Positions 17,377 through 26,010 of a stretch of 64,000 nucleotides of DNA are shown here, one piece after another. The stretch spans positions 434,001 to 498,000 of the forward strand of contig NZ_JABWRB020000003.1 in the NCBI RefSeq assembly GCF_014268745.2. Reading direction: 5' to 3'. The position numbers were made by a program, and so were the translations under genes. Under the pieces are notes generated by a model. It saw nothing but the letters and a program-made list of their open reading frames with translations, ran no database searches and was not told the origin of the DNA. Each line of letters starts with the position of its first letter. The stretch's first letter is position 1. This DNA comes from Pseudomonas zanjanensis. Lineage in GTDB: Bacteria > Pseudomonadota > Gammaproteobacteria > Pseudomonadales > Pseudomonadaceae.

Positions 17377-18186
17377 TTAAACCTTGGCCGCCGCAGCCGG
17401 CGCGCGATGATAAGCCAGCCAGATCAGCGCCAGGCCACCGATGATCATCGGCAGGCACAGCACCTGGCCCATGGTCAGCCAGTTCCACGCCAGGTAGCCG
17501 AGCTGGGCATCCGGCACGCGGACGAATTCGACAATGAAACGGAAGATGCCATAGAACAGCGCGAACATGCCCGACACCGCCATGGTGGGGCGCGGCTTGC
17601 GCGAGAACAGCCAAAGGATCAGGAACAGTGCCACACCCTCGAGGGCGAACTGGTACAGCTGCGACGGGTGGCGCGGCAACTGCGCCGGGTCGCTGAACGG
17701 CGGGAAGATCATCGCCCAGGGCACGTCGGTCGGCTTGCCCCACAACTCGGCGTTGATGAAGTTGCCGATGCGCCCGGCACCCAGGCCGATCGGCACCATC
17801 GGCGCGACGAAGTCCATCAGCTCGAAAAACGACTTGTTGTTGCGCTTGCCGAACCACAGCGCCGCCAGCATCACACCAATGAACCCACCGTGGAACGACA
17901 TGCCGCCTTTCCAGACTTCGAAGATCAGCGTCGGGTTGGCCAGGTAGGCACTCAGGTCGTAGAACAGCACGTAGCCCAGGCGTCCGCCGACGATCACGCC
18001 CATGGACAGCCAGAACACCAGGTCGGAGAGCTTTTCCTTGTTCCAGGTCGGGTCGAAGCGGTTGAGCCGGCGCGACGCCAGCCACCAGGCGCCGCCGATA
18101 CCGATCAGGTACATCAGGCCGTACCAGTGGATTTTCAGCGGGCCGATGGCCAGGGCTACCGGATCGATCTGCGGGTAAGGCAGCAT
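17377..18186 (-). CDS. lgt: Prolipoprotein diacylglyceryl transferase
   Basis: Inner-membrane enzyme (269 residues) that adds diacylglycerol to the lipobox cysteine of prolipoproteins, the first step of lipoprotein maturation. About seven transmembrane segments. The Lgt signature GRIGNFINAELWG is at residues 140-152, and HGGFIGVM at about 99-106 holds the conserved histidine. It should process the TriA/TriB-type lipoproteins of this window. Upstream of thyA, downstream of the TSUP gene. Confidence 0.95.
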   Translation of the reverse strand: MLPYPQIDPVALAIGPLKIHWYGLMYLIGIGGAWWLASRRLNRFDPTWNKEKLSDLVFWLSMGVIVGGRLGYVLFYDLSAYLANPTLIFEVWKGGMSFHGGFIGVMLAALWFGKRNNKSFFELMDFVAPMVPIGLGAGRIGNFINAELWGKPTDVPWAMIFPPFSDPAQLPRHPSQLYQFALEGVALFLILWLFSRKPRPTMAVSGMFALFYGIFRFIVEFVRVPDAQLGYLAWNWLTMGQVLCLPMIIGGLALIWLAYHRAPAAAAKV

Positions 18187-18255
18187 TGATATTCCTCGTA
18201 AACGTCAAAAAATACCCGGGCGACGCTGCCACCACGGGATTAAGCCAGGATTGCG

Positions 18256-19038
18256 TCAGAGCAGAAAACTCACCCCCACGCAGAATAGCAAGGCGGCGAA
18301 CAAGCGCTTGAGCAAGCGTGGCGACAGGCGATGGGCCAGCCGCGCACCAAAGCGGGCAAAGACCATGCTGGTCAAGGCGATGCCCAGCAGCGCCGGCAAA
18401 TACACAAAACCGAGACTATGGGCCGGCAGCAACGGATCGTGCCAGCCCAGAATCATGAAACTTAATGCACTGACCAGGGCGATCGGCAAGCCGCAGGCCG
18501 ATGAGGTCGCCACCGCTTGTTGCATCGGCACGCTGCGCCAGGTCAGGAACGGCACGGTCAGCGAACCACCACCGATGCCGAAAATCGCCGAGGCCCAGCC
18601 GATCACCGTGCCAGCCACGGTCAGCCCGGCCTTGCCCGGTACGGTGCGGCTGGCCTTGGGCTTGAAGTCCAGGGCCAGTTGCACGGCAACGATCAAGGCG
18701 AACACGCCAATGATCTTTTGCAGGTGCGGGCCGGAAATCGCTTCGGCGGTGATCGCGCCGAAACCGGCACCGATCAGGATGCCGACGGTCATCCAGGCGA
18801 ATACCGGCCAGCGCACCGCGCCTTTGCGCTGATGTTCGCGCACGGCATTGACCGAGGTAAAGATAATCGACGCCAGGGAGGTGCCGACGGCCAGGTGCGT
18901 CAACACCTGCGGGTCGAAGCCCTGCAGGGTGAAACTGAATACCAGCACCGGGACGATGATGATCCCGCCCCCTACGCCAAACAACCCGGCCAGTACGCCA
19001 GCGCAGGCGCCGAGTAGCAGATAGAGCACAAATTCCAC
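18256..19038 (-). CDS. TSUP (TauE/SafE) family permease
   Basis: Integral membrane protein of 260 residues with about eight transmembrane segments. The family glycine motif GLFGVGGGIIIVPVL is at residues 19-33 and repeats in the second half as FGIGGGSLTVPFL. TSUP proteins move sulfite, sulfoacetate or other anions. The neighbours lgt and thyA are conserved synteny in Pseudomonas and say nothing about substrate. Start ATG lies directly after a Sec-free N-terminus. Confidence 0.85.
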   Translation of the reverse strand: MEFVLYLLLGACAGVLAGLFGVGGGIIIVPVLVFSFTLQGFDPQVLTHLAVGTSLASIIFTSVNAVREHQRKGAVRWPVFAWMTVGILIGAGFGAITAEAISGPHLQKIIGVFALIVAVQLALDFKPKASRTVPGKAGLTVAGTVIGWASAIFGIGGGSLTVPFLTWRSVPMQQAVATSSACGLPIALVSALSFMILGWHDPLLPAHSLGFVYLPALLGIALTSMVFARFGARLAHRLSPRLLKRLFAALLFCVGVSFLL

Positions 19039-19195
19039 CAGACTCTCCCCGCCGATCCCCGAAATAAGAGCGGCATGGTAACGGATCGAGGGGCTTGGGC
19101 TCTACTGAAGGCGATGGATGCCGGGGCGATGTGTGAGTAGAGTGGCTGGAAACACTCGGGTGTCTGCATCACGACACCGGATGGCGAACCGCTGT

Positions 19196-19324
19196 TGTGG
19201 CGAGGGAGCTTGCTCCCGCTGGAGTGCGAAGCACTCCCGAAAAAGCAGGGTGATAGGTCTGACAAGCCTGGCCCTTGGATTTGGGCTACTTCGTAGCCCA
19301 GCGGGAGCAAGCTCCCTCGCCACA
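19196..19324. repeat. REP pair, family A
   Basis: Inverted family A units with a centre of about 75 bases. It fills most of the 327-base divergent gap between the TSUP and NRDE genes. Confidence 0.9.
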
Positions 19325-19365
19325 AAAAGCGCTGCTCGGTTTTATTCCTATAACAGGACAACCTG

Positions 19366-20112
19366 ATGTGCCTGATCGTATTTGCCTGGCGCCCTGGCCA
19401 CGCCCAGCCGCTGGTCGTGGCGGCCAACCGCGACGAGTTCTACGCCCGGCCGACCTTGCCCCTGGCCCAATGGCCTGACGCGCCCCATGTCCATGCAGGG
19501 CGCGACCTCGAAGCCGGCGGTACTTGGCTCGGCATCGGCGCCGAGGGCCGTTTTGCCGCGCTGACCAACATCCGCGACCCAGGCCAATTGCCGGCCTTCA
19601 AGTCCCGCGGTGAACTGGTGGCGCGGTTCCTCACCGGGAATCTGTCGATTGCCGACTACCTGAGCGAAGTCGTGCCCCGTGCTGGCGAGTACGGTGGCTT
19701 CAACCTGCTGCTCGGCAATGGCGCCGAGCTCTGGCACTACAACGCCCGTGATACCCGGCCACAGCAGTTGGCCAAGGGCGTGTATGGCCTGTCGAACGCT
19801 GGGCTGAACACGCCATGGCCCAAGTTGCTCAAGGCCCGGTTGGCGCTGGAGGAGGTGCTGGACGATCCGCAACCCCAGGCCTTGTTGGCGTTGCTGAACG
19901 ATCCACAACCCGCGCCGGTGGCTGAACTGCCCGACACCGGCGTCGGGCTGGCGACCGAGGCATTGTTGTCGAGTGTGTTCATCGCCAGCCCGGCCTACGG
20001 GACGCGGGCGAGTACGGCGCTGATTGTCCATGCCGATGGGACGCGGCAGATGGTCGAGCGCAGTTTCGGGCCCCATGGGGGGCATTTGGGGGAGGTGGCG
20101 CTACACACTTGA
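19366..20112 (+). CDS. NRDE (TANGO2-like) family protein
   Basis: A 248-residue protein with the diagnostic opening MCLIVFAW and AANRDEF (residues 22-28), the NRDE motif. The N-terminal Cys2 could act as an Ntn-type nucleophile, as proposed for the family. Human TANGO2 belongs here; roles in haem or lipid handling have been proposed, and the bacterial function is unclear. AGGACAACCTG before the ATG is a usable ribosome site. A family A REP begins 12 bases after the stop and is broken by an insertion sequence. Confidence 0.8.
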   Translation: MCLIVFAWRPGHAQPLVVAANRDEFYARPTLPLAQWPDAPHVHAGRDLEAGGTWLGIGAEGRFAALTNIRDPGQLPAFKSRGELVARFLTGNLSIADYLSEVVPRAGEYGGFNLLLGNGAELWHYNARDTRPQQLAKGVYGLSNAGLNTPWPKLLKARLALEEVLDDPQPQALLALLNDPQPAPVAELPDTGVGLATEALLSSVFIASPAYGTRASTALIVHADGTRQMVERSFGPHGGHLGEVALHT

Positions 20113-20124
20113 ATGAGAGTCACT

Positions 20125-20210
20125 TGTGGCGAGGGAGCTTGCTCCCGCTGGTGGGCGAAGCCCGCCCAAAAAAGCCTTGGGGCTACTTCGTAGCCCAGCG
20201 GGAGCAAGCT
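20125..20210. repeat. REP pair, family A, left part split by the insertion sequence
   Basis: The left REP unit is complete and the right one stops at GCGGGAGCAAGCT. The missing CCCTCGCCACA continues at 21827. Joining the two sides restores a standard right unit. Confidence 0.9.
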
Positions 20211-20250
20211 CTCATCAAACAAAATCCATCCCCTTGTTCTCCAAAGCTTT

Positions 20251-21582
20251 TTAAGCCGCGACCAATCGAACACCCAGCTTTGTAGCCTTACGCTGTAAGG
20301 CTCTCAGCTGGCGATCACGGCTTTTGGCCTCGTATTCGTTCATATCCTGCGCCACGTAAGGTTGTCCCTTGGTCAGCATGGCGTAGATCAGGCGGGCCAG
20401 TTGGTGAGCCGTAGCCTTAATGGCGCAGGCCGTATCCATGCGAGCCAATCGGGCGCGGTGACTGGCACCGATAAAGCTTTTATCGGTGCGGGCGCTAGAG
20501 GCCGCCTGCTTCAACGCTTGTGCCGCCCGGTTAAATACCTTGGGGACATGACCGGGCAAGGGTTTTCCCCCCGATATTCGGGTTGAGGGCGCTACCCCCA
20601 TCCAGGAGCTGAAATGTTGCTCAGTCGGAAAACGCGACAAATCAGGTCCGACTTCGCTCGCCAGAACCAAGGCGGATTCGATTCCGATGGTGGGAATCGC
20701 GGTCAGGTCCACGCCCATGATTCTCACAAGTGCCTGGTGCAAGCTGGCTTGTTCATCTGCCGAGCGATGCGGGCTACGCAGTGGCTTGGTGGGTTGCGTG
20801 GGCTCATGGTTCAGCACTGGAAGTCGATCAAGTGCCTGAGTGATGGTCCGATCACATTCGGCAATCTGCTTCTCAAGGAAATCATGAGCAGCCACCTCCT
20901 GAGCCAAAGCATGCAGATGCTCGACTCGCCAGTTACCGTGCAGGCTGCGGGCAATGGTTTGGTGATCGGCCTTGATACGGCCGTCTCGGAAGTTGGCCAA
21001 GACTTGAGGGTCACGCTCGCCATCGATGATGGCCTTGATGATTTTCATCCCTGTCACGCCAGCAATATTGCTGATGACATTGGCTAACTGAATGTTCATC
21101 TGCGTCAGGGCTTTTTGCATGCGGTTGATGGTCTTGGCTTGATCACGAACCTTCATGGCCCGCTGGCGAACCAATGATCGCATCGAGCAAATATCATCAG
21201 CGGGTCGGAAAGCACCTCTGAGTAAGCCATGGGTCATGAGTTGCCAGATCCACTGGCAATCCAGAACATCGGATTTACGTCCGCTTATCTGACGAGTTGC
21301 ACGGGAATTGACCAGATACACCTCAAAGCCCCTTGAATCGAGAAGCTCGAACAGCGGTATCCAGTAAACGCCAGTGGCCTCCATCGCCACGACCTTGATT
21401 TTCAGCGATTCCAACCATTCGGCCAGGCTCACCAAATCCTCAGTGAAGGCCGGAAAACAGCGAACCGGCTTGTCGCTTTGATCGGGATTGACGCCAACCC
21501 AGTGCTCGCGGCTGCCGATATCGATACCGGCACAATGAGGGTGAATCACTTCAAATCGTTTCTGCTGCTTCTTGCGCGCCAT
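20251..21582 (-). CDS. IS110-family DEDD transposase/recombinase
   Basis: A 443-residue recombinase. The RuvC-like DEDD residues are D21 (GIDIGS), E69 (MEATGVYW), D105 and D108 (GRKSDVLDCQW). The C-terminal transposase domain has SSWMGVAPSTRISGGK, carrying the conserved serine of the family. The ATG at 21582 is chosen because GAGGAATT stands before it and residues start MARKKQQKRFE; the longer frame to 21657 would translate part of the presumed RNA region. The gene looks intact, with no frameshift. By analogy it would act with a bridge RNA encoded just upstream. Confidence 0.92.
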   Translation of the reverse strand: MARKKQQKRFEVIHPHCAGIDIGSREHWVGVNPDQSDKPVRCFPAFTEDLVSLAEWLESLKIKVVAMEATGVYWIPLFELLDSRGFEVYLVNSRATRQISGRKSDVLDCQWIWQLMTHGLLRGAFRPADDICSMRSLVRQRAMKVRDQAKTINRMQKALTQMNIQLANVISNIAGVTGMKIIKAIIDGERDPQVLANFRDGRIKADHQTIARSLHGNWRVEHLHALAQEVAAHDFLEKQIAECDRTITQALDRLPVLNHEPTQPTKPLRSPHRSADEQASLHQALVRIMGVDLTAIPTIGIESALVLASEVGPDLSRFPTEQHFSSWMGVAPSTRISGGKPLPGHVPKVFNRAAQALKQAASSARTDKSFIGASHRARLARMDTACAIKATAHQLARLIYAMLTKGQPYVAQDMNEYEAKSRDRQLRALQRKATKLGVRLVAA

Positions 21583-21824
21583 GACAATTCCTCGCAGGAT
21601 TGAATGGCGCGCGGGGAACACGGTGGCGAACGGATTCACTCTCTCATACGTGGTCACAGCTTGCTGTGCCTACAACGACTCCACGCCGATACCGTGCCGG
21701 CCACTCTCCCTCGCGGGTGCGGACACACCAGTGATAGCTACGGCCTCTTTCCCCGCGCGCACCCAATCTTAAGCCGAGCACTTGTTTGCTGCGCGACAGC
21801 GCAGCGTCGGCGACGCGGCGGGGA
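21583..21824 (-). ncRNA. Candidate bridge RNA region of the IS110 element
   Basis: The 240-base non-coding left end. In transcript order (minus strand) it holds GCGAGGGAG (21714-21706), equal to the left target flank plus core. Next is AGCAAGCT (21665-21658), equal to the opposite strand of the right flank plus core. Third is ATGAGAG (21647-21641), equal to the element's own right end plus core. These would be the left target, right target and left donor guides in the order known for IS621. A right donor guide was not found. The AGCAAGCT also lies in a small hairpin (CACAG/CTGTG), so chance is not excluded. Confidence 0.5.
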
Positions 21825-21837
21825 CTCCCTCGCCACA
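21825..21837. repeat. Right remnant of the split REP
   Basis: CTCCCTCGCCACA, the missing end of the REP that begins at 20125. Confidence 0.88.
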
Positions 21838-21854
21838 AATGCTCGCTGAACTGT

Positions 21855-24134
21855 CTAGAGGGTCTTGTTCGAAGCCGGATTGATCATCCGCGCCAACCCA
21901 AGGTTCTTCAGCGCCAGTTGCAAGGAGCTGTGGATCACTTGCGGGTTGTCGATGGTCATCACTTCCGCGAGCAATTCCTGGGCCTTGCTGAGGTTGATCT
22001 GGCGCAGCATCCACTTCACTTTCGGCAGGTTGGTGGCGTTCATCGACAAACTGTCGAACCCCATCGCCATCAGCAGCACCGCGGCCGCCGGGTCGCCGGC
22101 CATTTCGCCGCAGATACTGACCGGCTTGCCTTCGGCATGGGCGTCACGCACCACGTTCTGCAAGGCTTGCAGCACCGCCGGGTGCAGGTAGTCGTACAGG
22201 TCGGCGACCCGTGGGTTGTTGCGGTCCACGGCCAGCAGGTATTGGGTCAGGTCGTTGGAACCCACCGACAGGAAGTCCACCTGCCGCGCCAGTTCCTTGG
22301 TCTGGTACACCGCGGCCGGAATCTCGATCATCACGCCGACCGGCGGCATCGGCACGTCGGTGCCTTCGTCACGGACTTCGCCCCAGGCCCGGTGGATCAG
22401 GTGCAGGGCTTCTTCCAGTTCATGGGTGCCGGAGATCATCGGCAACAGGATGCGCAGGTTGTTCAGGCCTTCGCTGGCCTTGAGCATGGCGCGGGCCTGG
22501 ACCAGGAAGATTTCCGGGTGGTCGAGTGTCACGCGGATGCCGCGCCAGCCGAGGAACGGGTTGTCTTCCTTGATCGGGAAGTAGGACAGGGACTTGTCGC
22601 CGCCGATGTCCAGGCTGCGCATGGTCACCGGTTGTGGGTGAAACGCGGCCAGTTGTTCGCGGTAGATCGCCAACTGTTCTTTTTCGCTGGGGAAGCGCTG
22701 GTTGATCATGAACGGCACTTCGGTGCGGTACAGCCCCACACCTTCGGCGCCACGCTTCTGCGCCCGGGCGACGTCGGCCAGCAGGCCGGTGTTGACCCAC
22801 AATGGCATGCGGTGGCCATCGAGGGTAATGCACGGCAGGTCCCGCAGCGCATCCAGGCCCAGGGACAGTTGCTTTTCTTCCTCCACCACATCGGCGAACT
22901 GCTTGCGCAGCACGTCGCTGGGGTTGGTGTAGACCTCGCCGTGGTAGCCGTCGACGATCATCTGGATGCCGTCGACCTTGGAATACGGCAGGTCCACCAG
23001 GCCCATCACCGTCGGAATGCCCATCGCCCGGGCCAGGATCGCCACGTGGGAGTTGCCCGAACCCAGTACCGAGACCAGGCCCGCCAGCTTGCCTTCGGGT
23101 ACTTCGCCGAGCATGGCCGGGGTCAGCTCTTCACTGACCAGGATGGTGTTGTCGGGGTAGACCAGGGTCTGCTGGCGCTCCTGCTGCAAGTACGCCAGCA
23201 AGCGACGGCCAAGGTCCTTGACGTCCGAGGCGCGTTCGCGCAGGTAGGCGTCGTCCATCAGTTCGAAACGGTTGACGTGGTCGGTCACCACCTGGCGCAG
23301 CGCACCCTGGGCCCACTGGCCGGTCTTGATGACGGTGGTCACTTCGCTGCCCAGGGAGGCATCGTCGAGCATCATCAGGTAGACGTCGAACAGTGCGCGT
23401 TCTTCGGGGCGCAACTGCGTCGCCAGCTTGGCCGACAGGGCCCGCATGTCGGCCCGCACGCCTTCGATGGCGGTCTTGAACAAGCCCAGCTCGGCATTGA
23501 TGTCGGCGACGGTCTTGTCCGGCACCACGTCGAGGTCGGCGGGCGGCAACATGACCACCGCCGTGCCCACTGCCGCGCCCGGTGAGCCGGGCACACCGAC
23601 GAACTTCGCTTCCTGGATACCCTTGCCCTGGCGACCCAGGCCGCTGATCGAGCCGGTGGCCTCGGCATGGGCGATAACCCCGGCCAGTTGCGCGCTCATG
23701 GTTACAAGGAAGGCTTCTTCACCTTCGTCGAACTGTCGGCGCTCTTTTTGCTGGATGACCAACACGCCGACGACGCGGCGGTGGTGGATGATCGGTGCGC
23801 CAAGGAACGAGGCGTAGCGTTCTTCACCCGTTTCGGCAAAGTAGCGGTAGCGCGGGTGATCCGCGGCGTTTTCGAGGTTCAGGGGTTCTTCGCGCGTGCC
23901 GACCAGACCGACCAGGCCTTCATTGGGCGCCATGCTCACCTTGCCGATGGAGCGCTTGTTCAAGCCCTCGGTGGCCATCAGCACGAAACGATTGGTCTCG
24001 GGGTCCAGCAGGTAGACCGAGCAGACCTGGCTGCCCATGGCCTCTTTGACGCGCAATACAATAATCCCCAACGCCGCCTTGAGATCCTTGGCGGAGTTAA
24101 CTTCCTGGACGATCTTGCGCAGCGTATTGAGCAT
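21855..24134 (-). CDS. ptsP: Phosphoenolpyruvate-protein phosphotransferase PtsP (enzyme I-Ntr)
   Basis: First enzyme of the nitrogen-type phosphotransferase system, 759 residues. An N-terminal GAF domain (about 1-160) is followed by the enzyme I domains. The phosphorylated histidine is in LGSGNSHVAILARAMGIPTVMG; the PEP-binding part has MPPVGVMIEIPAA and the SVGSNDLTQYLLAVDRN signature. It passes phosphate to NPr and EIIA-Ntr and links nitrogen and potassium status to virulence and other traits. It lies 22 bases after rppH, so the two form an operon. The stop is near the IS right end but the gene is complete. Confidence 0.94.
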   Translation of the reverse strand: MLNTLRKIVQEVNSAKDLKAALGIIVLRVKEAMGSQVCSVYLLDPETNRFVLMATEGLNKRSIGKVSMAPNEGLVGLVGTREEPLNLENAADHPRYRYFAETGEERYASFLGAPIIHHRRVVGVLVIQQKERRQFDEGEEAFLVTMSAQLAGVIAHAEATGSISGLGRQGKGIQEAKFVGVPGSPGAAVGTAVVMLPPADLDVVPDKTVADINAELGLFKTAIEGVRADMRALSAKLATQLRPEERALFDVYLMMLDDASLGSEVTTVIKTGQWAQGALRQVVTDHVNRFELMDDAYLRERASDVKDLGRRLLAYLQQERQQTLVYPDNTILVSEELTPAMLGEVPEGKLAGLVSVLGSGNSHVAILARAMGIPTVMGLVDLPYSKVDGIQMIVDGYHGEVYTNPSDVLRKQFADVVEEEKQLSLGLDALRDLPCITLDGHRMPLWVNTGLLADVARAQKRGAEGVGLYRTEVPFMINQRFPSEKEQLAIYREQLAAFHPQPVTMRSLDIGGDKSLSYFPIKEDNPFLGWRGIRVTLDHPEIFLVQARAMLKASEGLNNLRILLPMISGTHELEEALHLIHRAWGEVRDEGTDVPMPPVGVMIEIPAAVYQTKELARQVDFLSVGSNDLTQYLLAVDRNNPRVADLYDYLHPAVLQALQNVVRDAHAEGKPVSICGEMAGDPAAAVLLMAMGFDSLSMNATNLPKVKWMLRQINLSKAQELLAEVMTIDNPQVIHSSLQLALKNLGLARMINPASNKTL

Positions 24135-24156
24135 GGCTCGGGGTCGAACTCCGTCG

Positions 24157-24636
24157 TCAGTCGCGCGTCAGCAGGCGCGGGGCAAGCTCTTTGAGGGCGC
24201 GTCGGTACACCTCGCGCTTGAATGTCACCACCTGGCCCAACGGATACCAATAGCTGACCCAGCGCCAGCCATCGAACTCCGGTTTACCGGTCAAATCCAT
24301 CCGCACCCGCTGCTCGTTGGAGATCAGGCGCAGGAGAAACCATTTCTGCTTCTGGCCGATGCACAGCGGTTGGCTGTGCGTCCTGACCAGGCGTTGCGGC
24401 AAACGATAGCGCAACCAGCCTCGGGTGCAGGCGAGTATTTCGACATCTTCGCGCTCAAGCCCCACTTCTTCATTCAACTCGCGGTACAAGGCCTCTTCCG
24501 GCGTCTCCTGGGGGTTGATCCCACCCTGGGGAAACTGCCAGGCGTCTTGATTGATACGGCGTGCCCATAGCACCTGCCCAGCATCATTCGTAAGAATGAT
24601 CCCCACATTGGGACGGAAACCATCGGGATCGATCAC
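24157..24636 (-). CDS. rppH: RNA pyrophosphohydrolase (Nudix)
   Basis: Removes pyrophosphate from the 5' end of mRNA and starts decay. 159 residues with the usual opening (M)IDPDGFRPNVGIIL. The Nudix box GGINPQETPEEALYRELNEEVG is at residues 37-58. The start is GTG at 24636, with GAGG eight bases before; this gives the family's normal N-terminus, whereas the ATG at 24696 adds 20 non-conserved residues. Operon with ptsP. Confidence 0.92.
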   Translation of the reverse strand: MIDPDGFRPNVGIILTNDAGQVLWARRINQDAWQFPQGGINPQETPEEALYRELNEEVGLEREDVEILACTRGWLRYRLPQRLVRTHSQPLCIGQKQKWFLLRLISNEQRVRMDLTGKPEFDGWRWVSYWYPLGQVVTFKREVYRRALKELAPRLLTRD

Positions 24637-24779
24637 GGCAACAACCTCGCAAACGCATGTCGCCGCATTGTTCCACAAAGGTTGTGAAAGCAGCAACGAG
24701 CGTCCCTAGCTTATGTGCACTCTTGTGAAAAGTCCGTATTCTGGACGCCTTTCTTTAGATTTTTCAGCGAGTAACTGCG

Positions 24780-25436
24780 ATGCGGCTGGCTTTATTCGAC
24801 TTGGACAACACATTGCTGGGTGGCGACAGCGACCACGCGTGGGGCGATTACCTGTGCGAGCGCGGTTTTCTGGACGCTGTCACCTATAAGGCACGCAACG
24901 ACGCGTTCTACCAGGATTACCTGGCCGGCAAGCTCGACAATGCCGAGTACCTGAACTTTTGCCTGGAAATCCTTGGCCGTACCGAAATGCACATCCTGGC
25001 CCAATGGCACTTGGACTACATGCGCGACTGCATCGAGCCGATCGTGTTGCCCCAGGCCATCGAACTGCTGAAAAAGCACCGTGACGCCGGCGACAAGCTG
25101 GTAATCATCACCGCCACCAACCGCTTCGTTACCGCGCCAATTGCCGAGCGCCTGGGGGTCGAAACCCTGATTGCCACCGAGTGCGAGATGGTCGACGGGC
25201 GCTACAGCGGACGCAGCACCGACATCCCGTGTTTCCGCGAGGGCAAGGTGACCCGGTTGAACCGTTGGCTGGAAGAAACCGGGTACTCGCTCGACGATAG
25301 CTACTTTTATAGCGACTCGATGAACGATTTGCCGTTGCTGGAAGCGGTGACGCATCCGGTGGCGGTGGATCCGGATCCGAATCTTCGGGCTGAGGCCCAG
25401 AAGCGGGGTTGGCCGGTAATCAGTCTGCGTGGCTGA
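24780..25436 (+). CDS. HAD-superfamily (IB) phosphatase
   Basis: A 218-residue haloacid dehalogenase-type phosphatase similar to SerB/CicA. Motif I is DLDNTLL (residues 7-13, nucleophile D7), motif II ITATN near residue 110, motif III Lys in REGKVTRL, and motif IV YSDSMNDLPLLE. Such genes are often labelled histidinol-phosphatase in Pseudomonas, but substrate cannot be read from sequence. It is divergent from rppH and stands alone, followed by an inverted repeat. Confidence 0.8.
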   Translation: MRLALFDLDNTLLGGDSDHAWGDYLCERGFLDAVTYKARNDAFYQDYLAGKLDNAEYLNFCLEILGRTEMHILAQWHLDYMRDCIEPIVLPQAIELLKKHRDAGDKLVIITATNRFVTAPIAERLGVETLIATECEMVDGRYSGRSTDIPCFREGKVTRLNRWLEETGYSLDDSYFYSDSMNDLPLLEAVTHPVAVDPDPNLRAEAQKRGWPVISLRG

Positions 25437-25441
25437 AACAG

Positions 25442-25518
25442 CTTTCGCGAGCAGGCTCGCTCCCACATGGACTGTGTTGTTCATACAATCCATGTGGGAG
25501 CGAGCCTGCTCGCGAAAG
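25442..25518. repeat. Perfect 30-base inverted repeat of family B REP units
   Basis: Arms 25442-25471 and 25489-25518 are exact reverse complements (CTTTCGCGAGCAGGCTCGCT... and its mirror) around 17 bases. Units are in the reversed order relative to the usual family B pair. It lies between two convergent genes and could fold into a strong hairpin in either transcript. Confidence 0.9.
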
Positions 25519-25539
25519 GGGCGATGCGGTCTCTAAGCC

Positions 25540-25965
25540 TTAAACCGGCTTGGCCCCCATCAACCCCGCGATGGCGACAAAGCAGACAACGCTGAACAGC
25601 GCCAGGGCAAAGGTAAACTTCCCGCTACCGCCTGGCGCTTTGCGCAATGTGTTCAGCCGCACCAGCAGCCAGAACCCCGCCAGCGCCGCCAAGGTGTAGA
25701 GCACGCTGGAAGCCAGCAGCCAGGTCTGTCCCAGTGGCCAGCCGATTTGATGAACCATCCACCAGCCGGTGAATGGCAGGCTAGCCAGCGCCAGGATCAT
25801 GACCAGCCAGATGAACAACCGCGGACGTTGCAGCGTGCGCGCAGCCGCCGTGGCGTCGCCGTTGCGGCGCGTGCGCCAGACCCAGATGGCCAGCCCCAGT
25901 GCACCCGCCAGCAGTAATACAGTGGCGATGCCGTGGGCGATCTTCAGCGCGGTCAATGTTTCCAT
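25540..25965 (-). CDS. Small inner-membrane protein, DUF2269-like
   Basis: A 141-residue integral membrane protein with four predicted transmembrane helices (about residues 8-29, 50-68, 78-103, 115-136) and the sequence LPFTGWWMVHQIGWPLGQTWLLASS in the second loop. It resembles DUF2269, whose function is unknown. Between the HAD gene and ilvA, transcribed with ilvA but 45 bases after it. Confidence 0.65.
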   Translation of the reverse strand: METLTALKIAHGIATVLLLAGALGLAIWVWRTRRNGDATAAARTLQRPRLFIWLVMILALASLPFTGWWMVHQIGWPLGQTWLLASSVLYTLAALAGFWLLVRLNTLRKAPGGSGKFTFALALFSVVCFVAIAGLMGAKPV

Positions 25966-26010
25966 GGGTTCGATTTCCTTAAGTCTTGCTCACAGCCTAG
26001 CCCGGCTTTA

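Larger units (their letters stand above)
20211..21826 (-). mobile_element. IS110-family insertion sequence inserted in a REP
   Basis: An element of about 1616 bases with one transposase gene, no terminal inverted repeats and no clear target duplication beyond CT (CTC if the next base is counted). A CT dinucleotide lies at both joints (20209-20210 and 21825-21826). The non-coding end before the gene is about 240 bases and the one after it is about 40. This is the layout of the IS110 group, as opposed to the IS1111 group. IS621 of E. coli also uses a CT core and REP targets, as known from published work. Confidence 0.9.

Noticed and set aside
21583..21657. N-terminal extension of the IS110 recombinase (MTTYERVNP...)
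   Set aside because: No ribosome site, residues not of the family, and the stretch contains the candidate donor-guide match; the ATG at 21582 is preceded by GAGGAATT.
21786..23585. 599-residue plus-strand ORF opposite ptsP
   Set aside because: Low-complexity antisense frame, starts inside the IS right end and covers ptsP.
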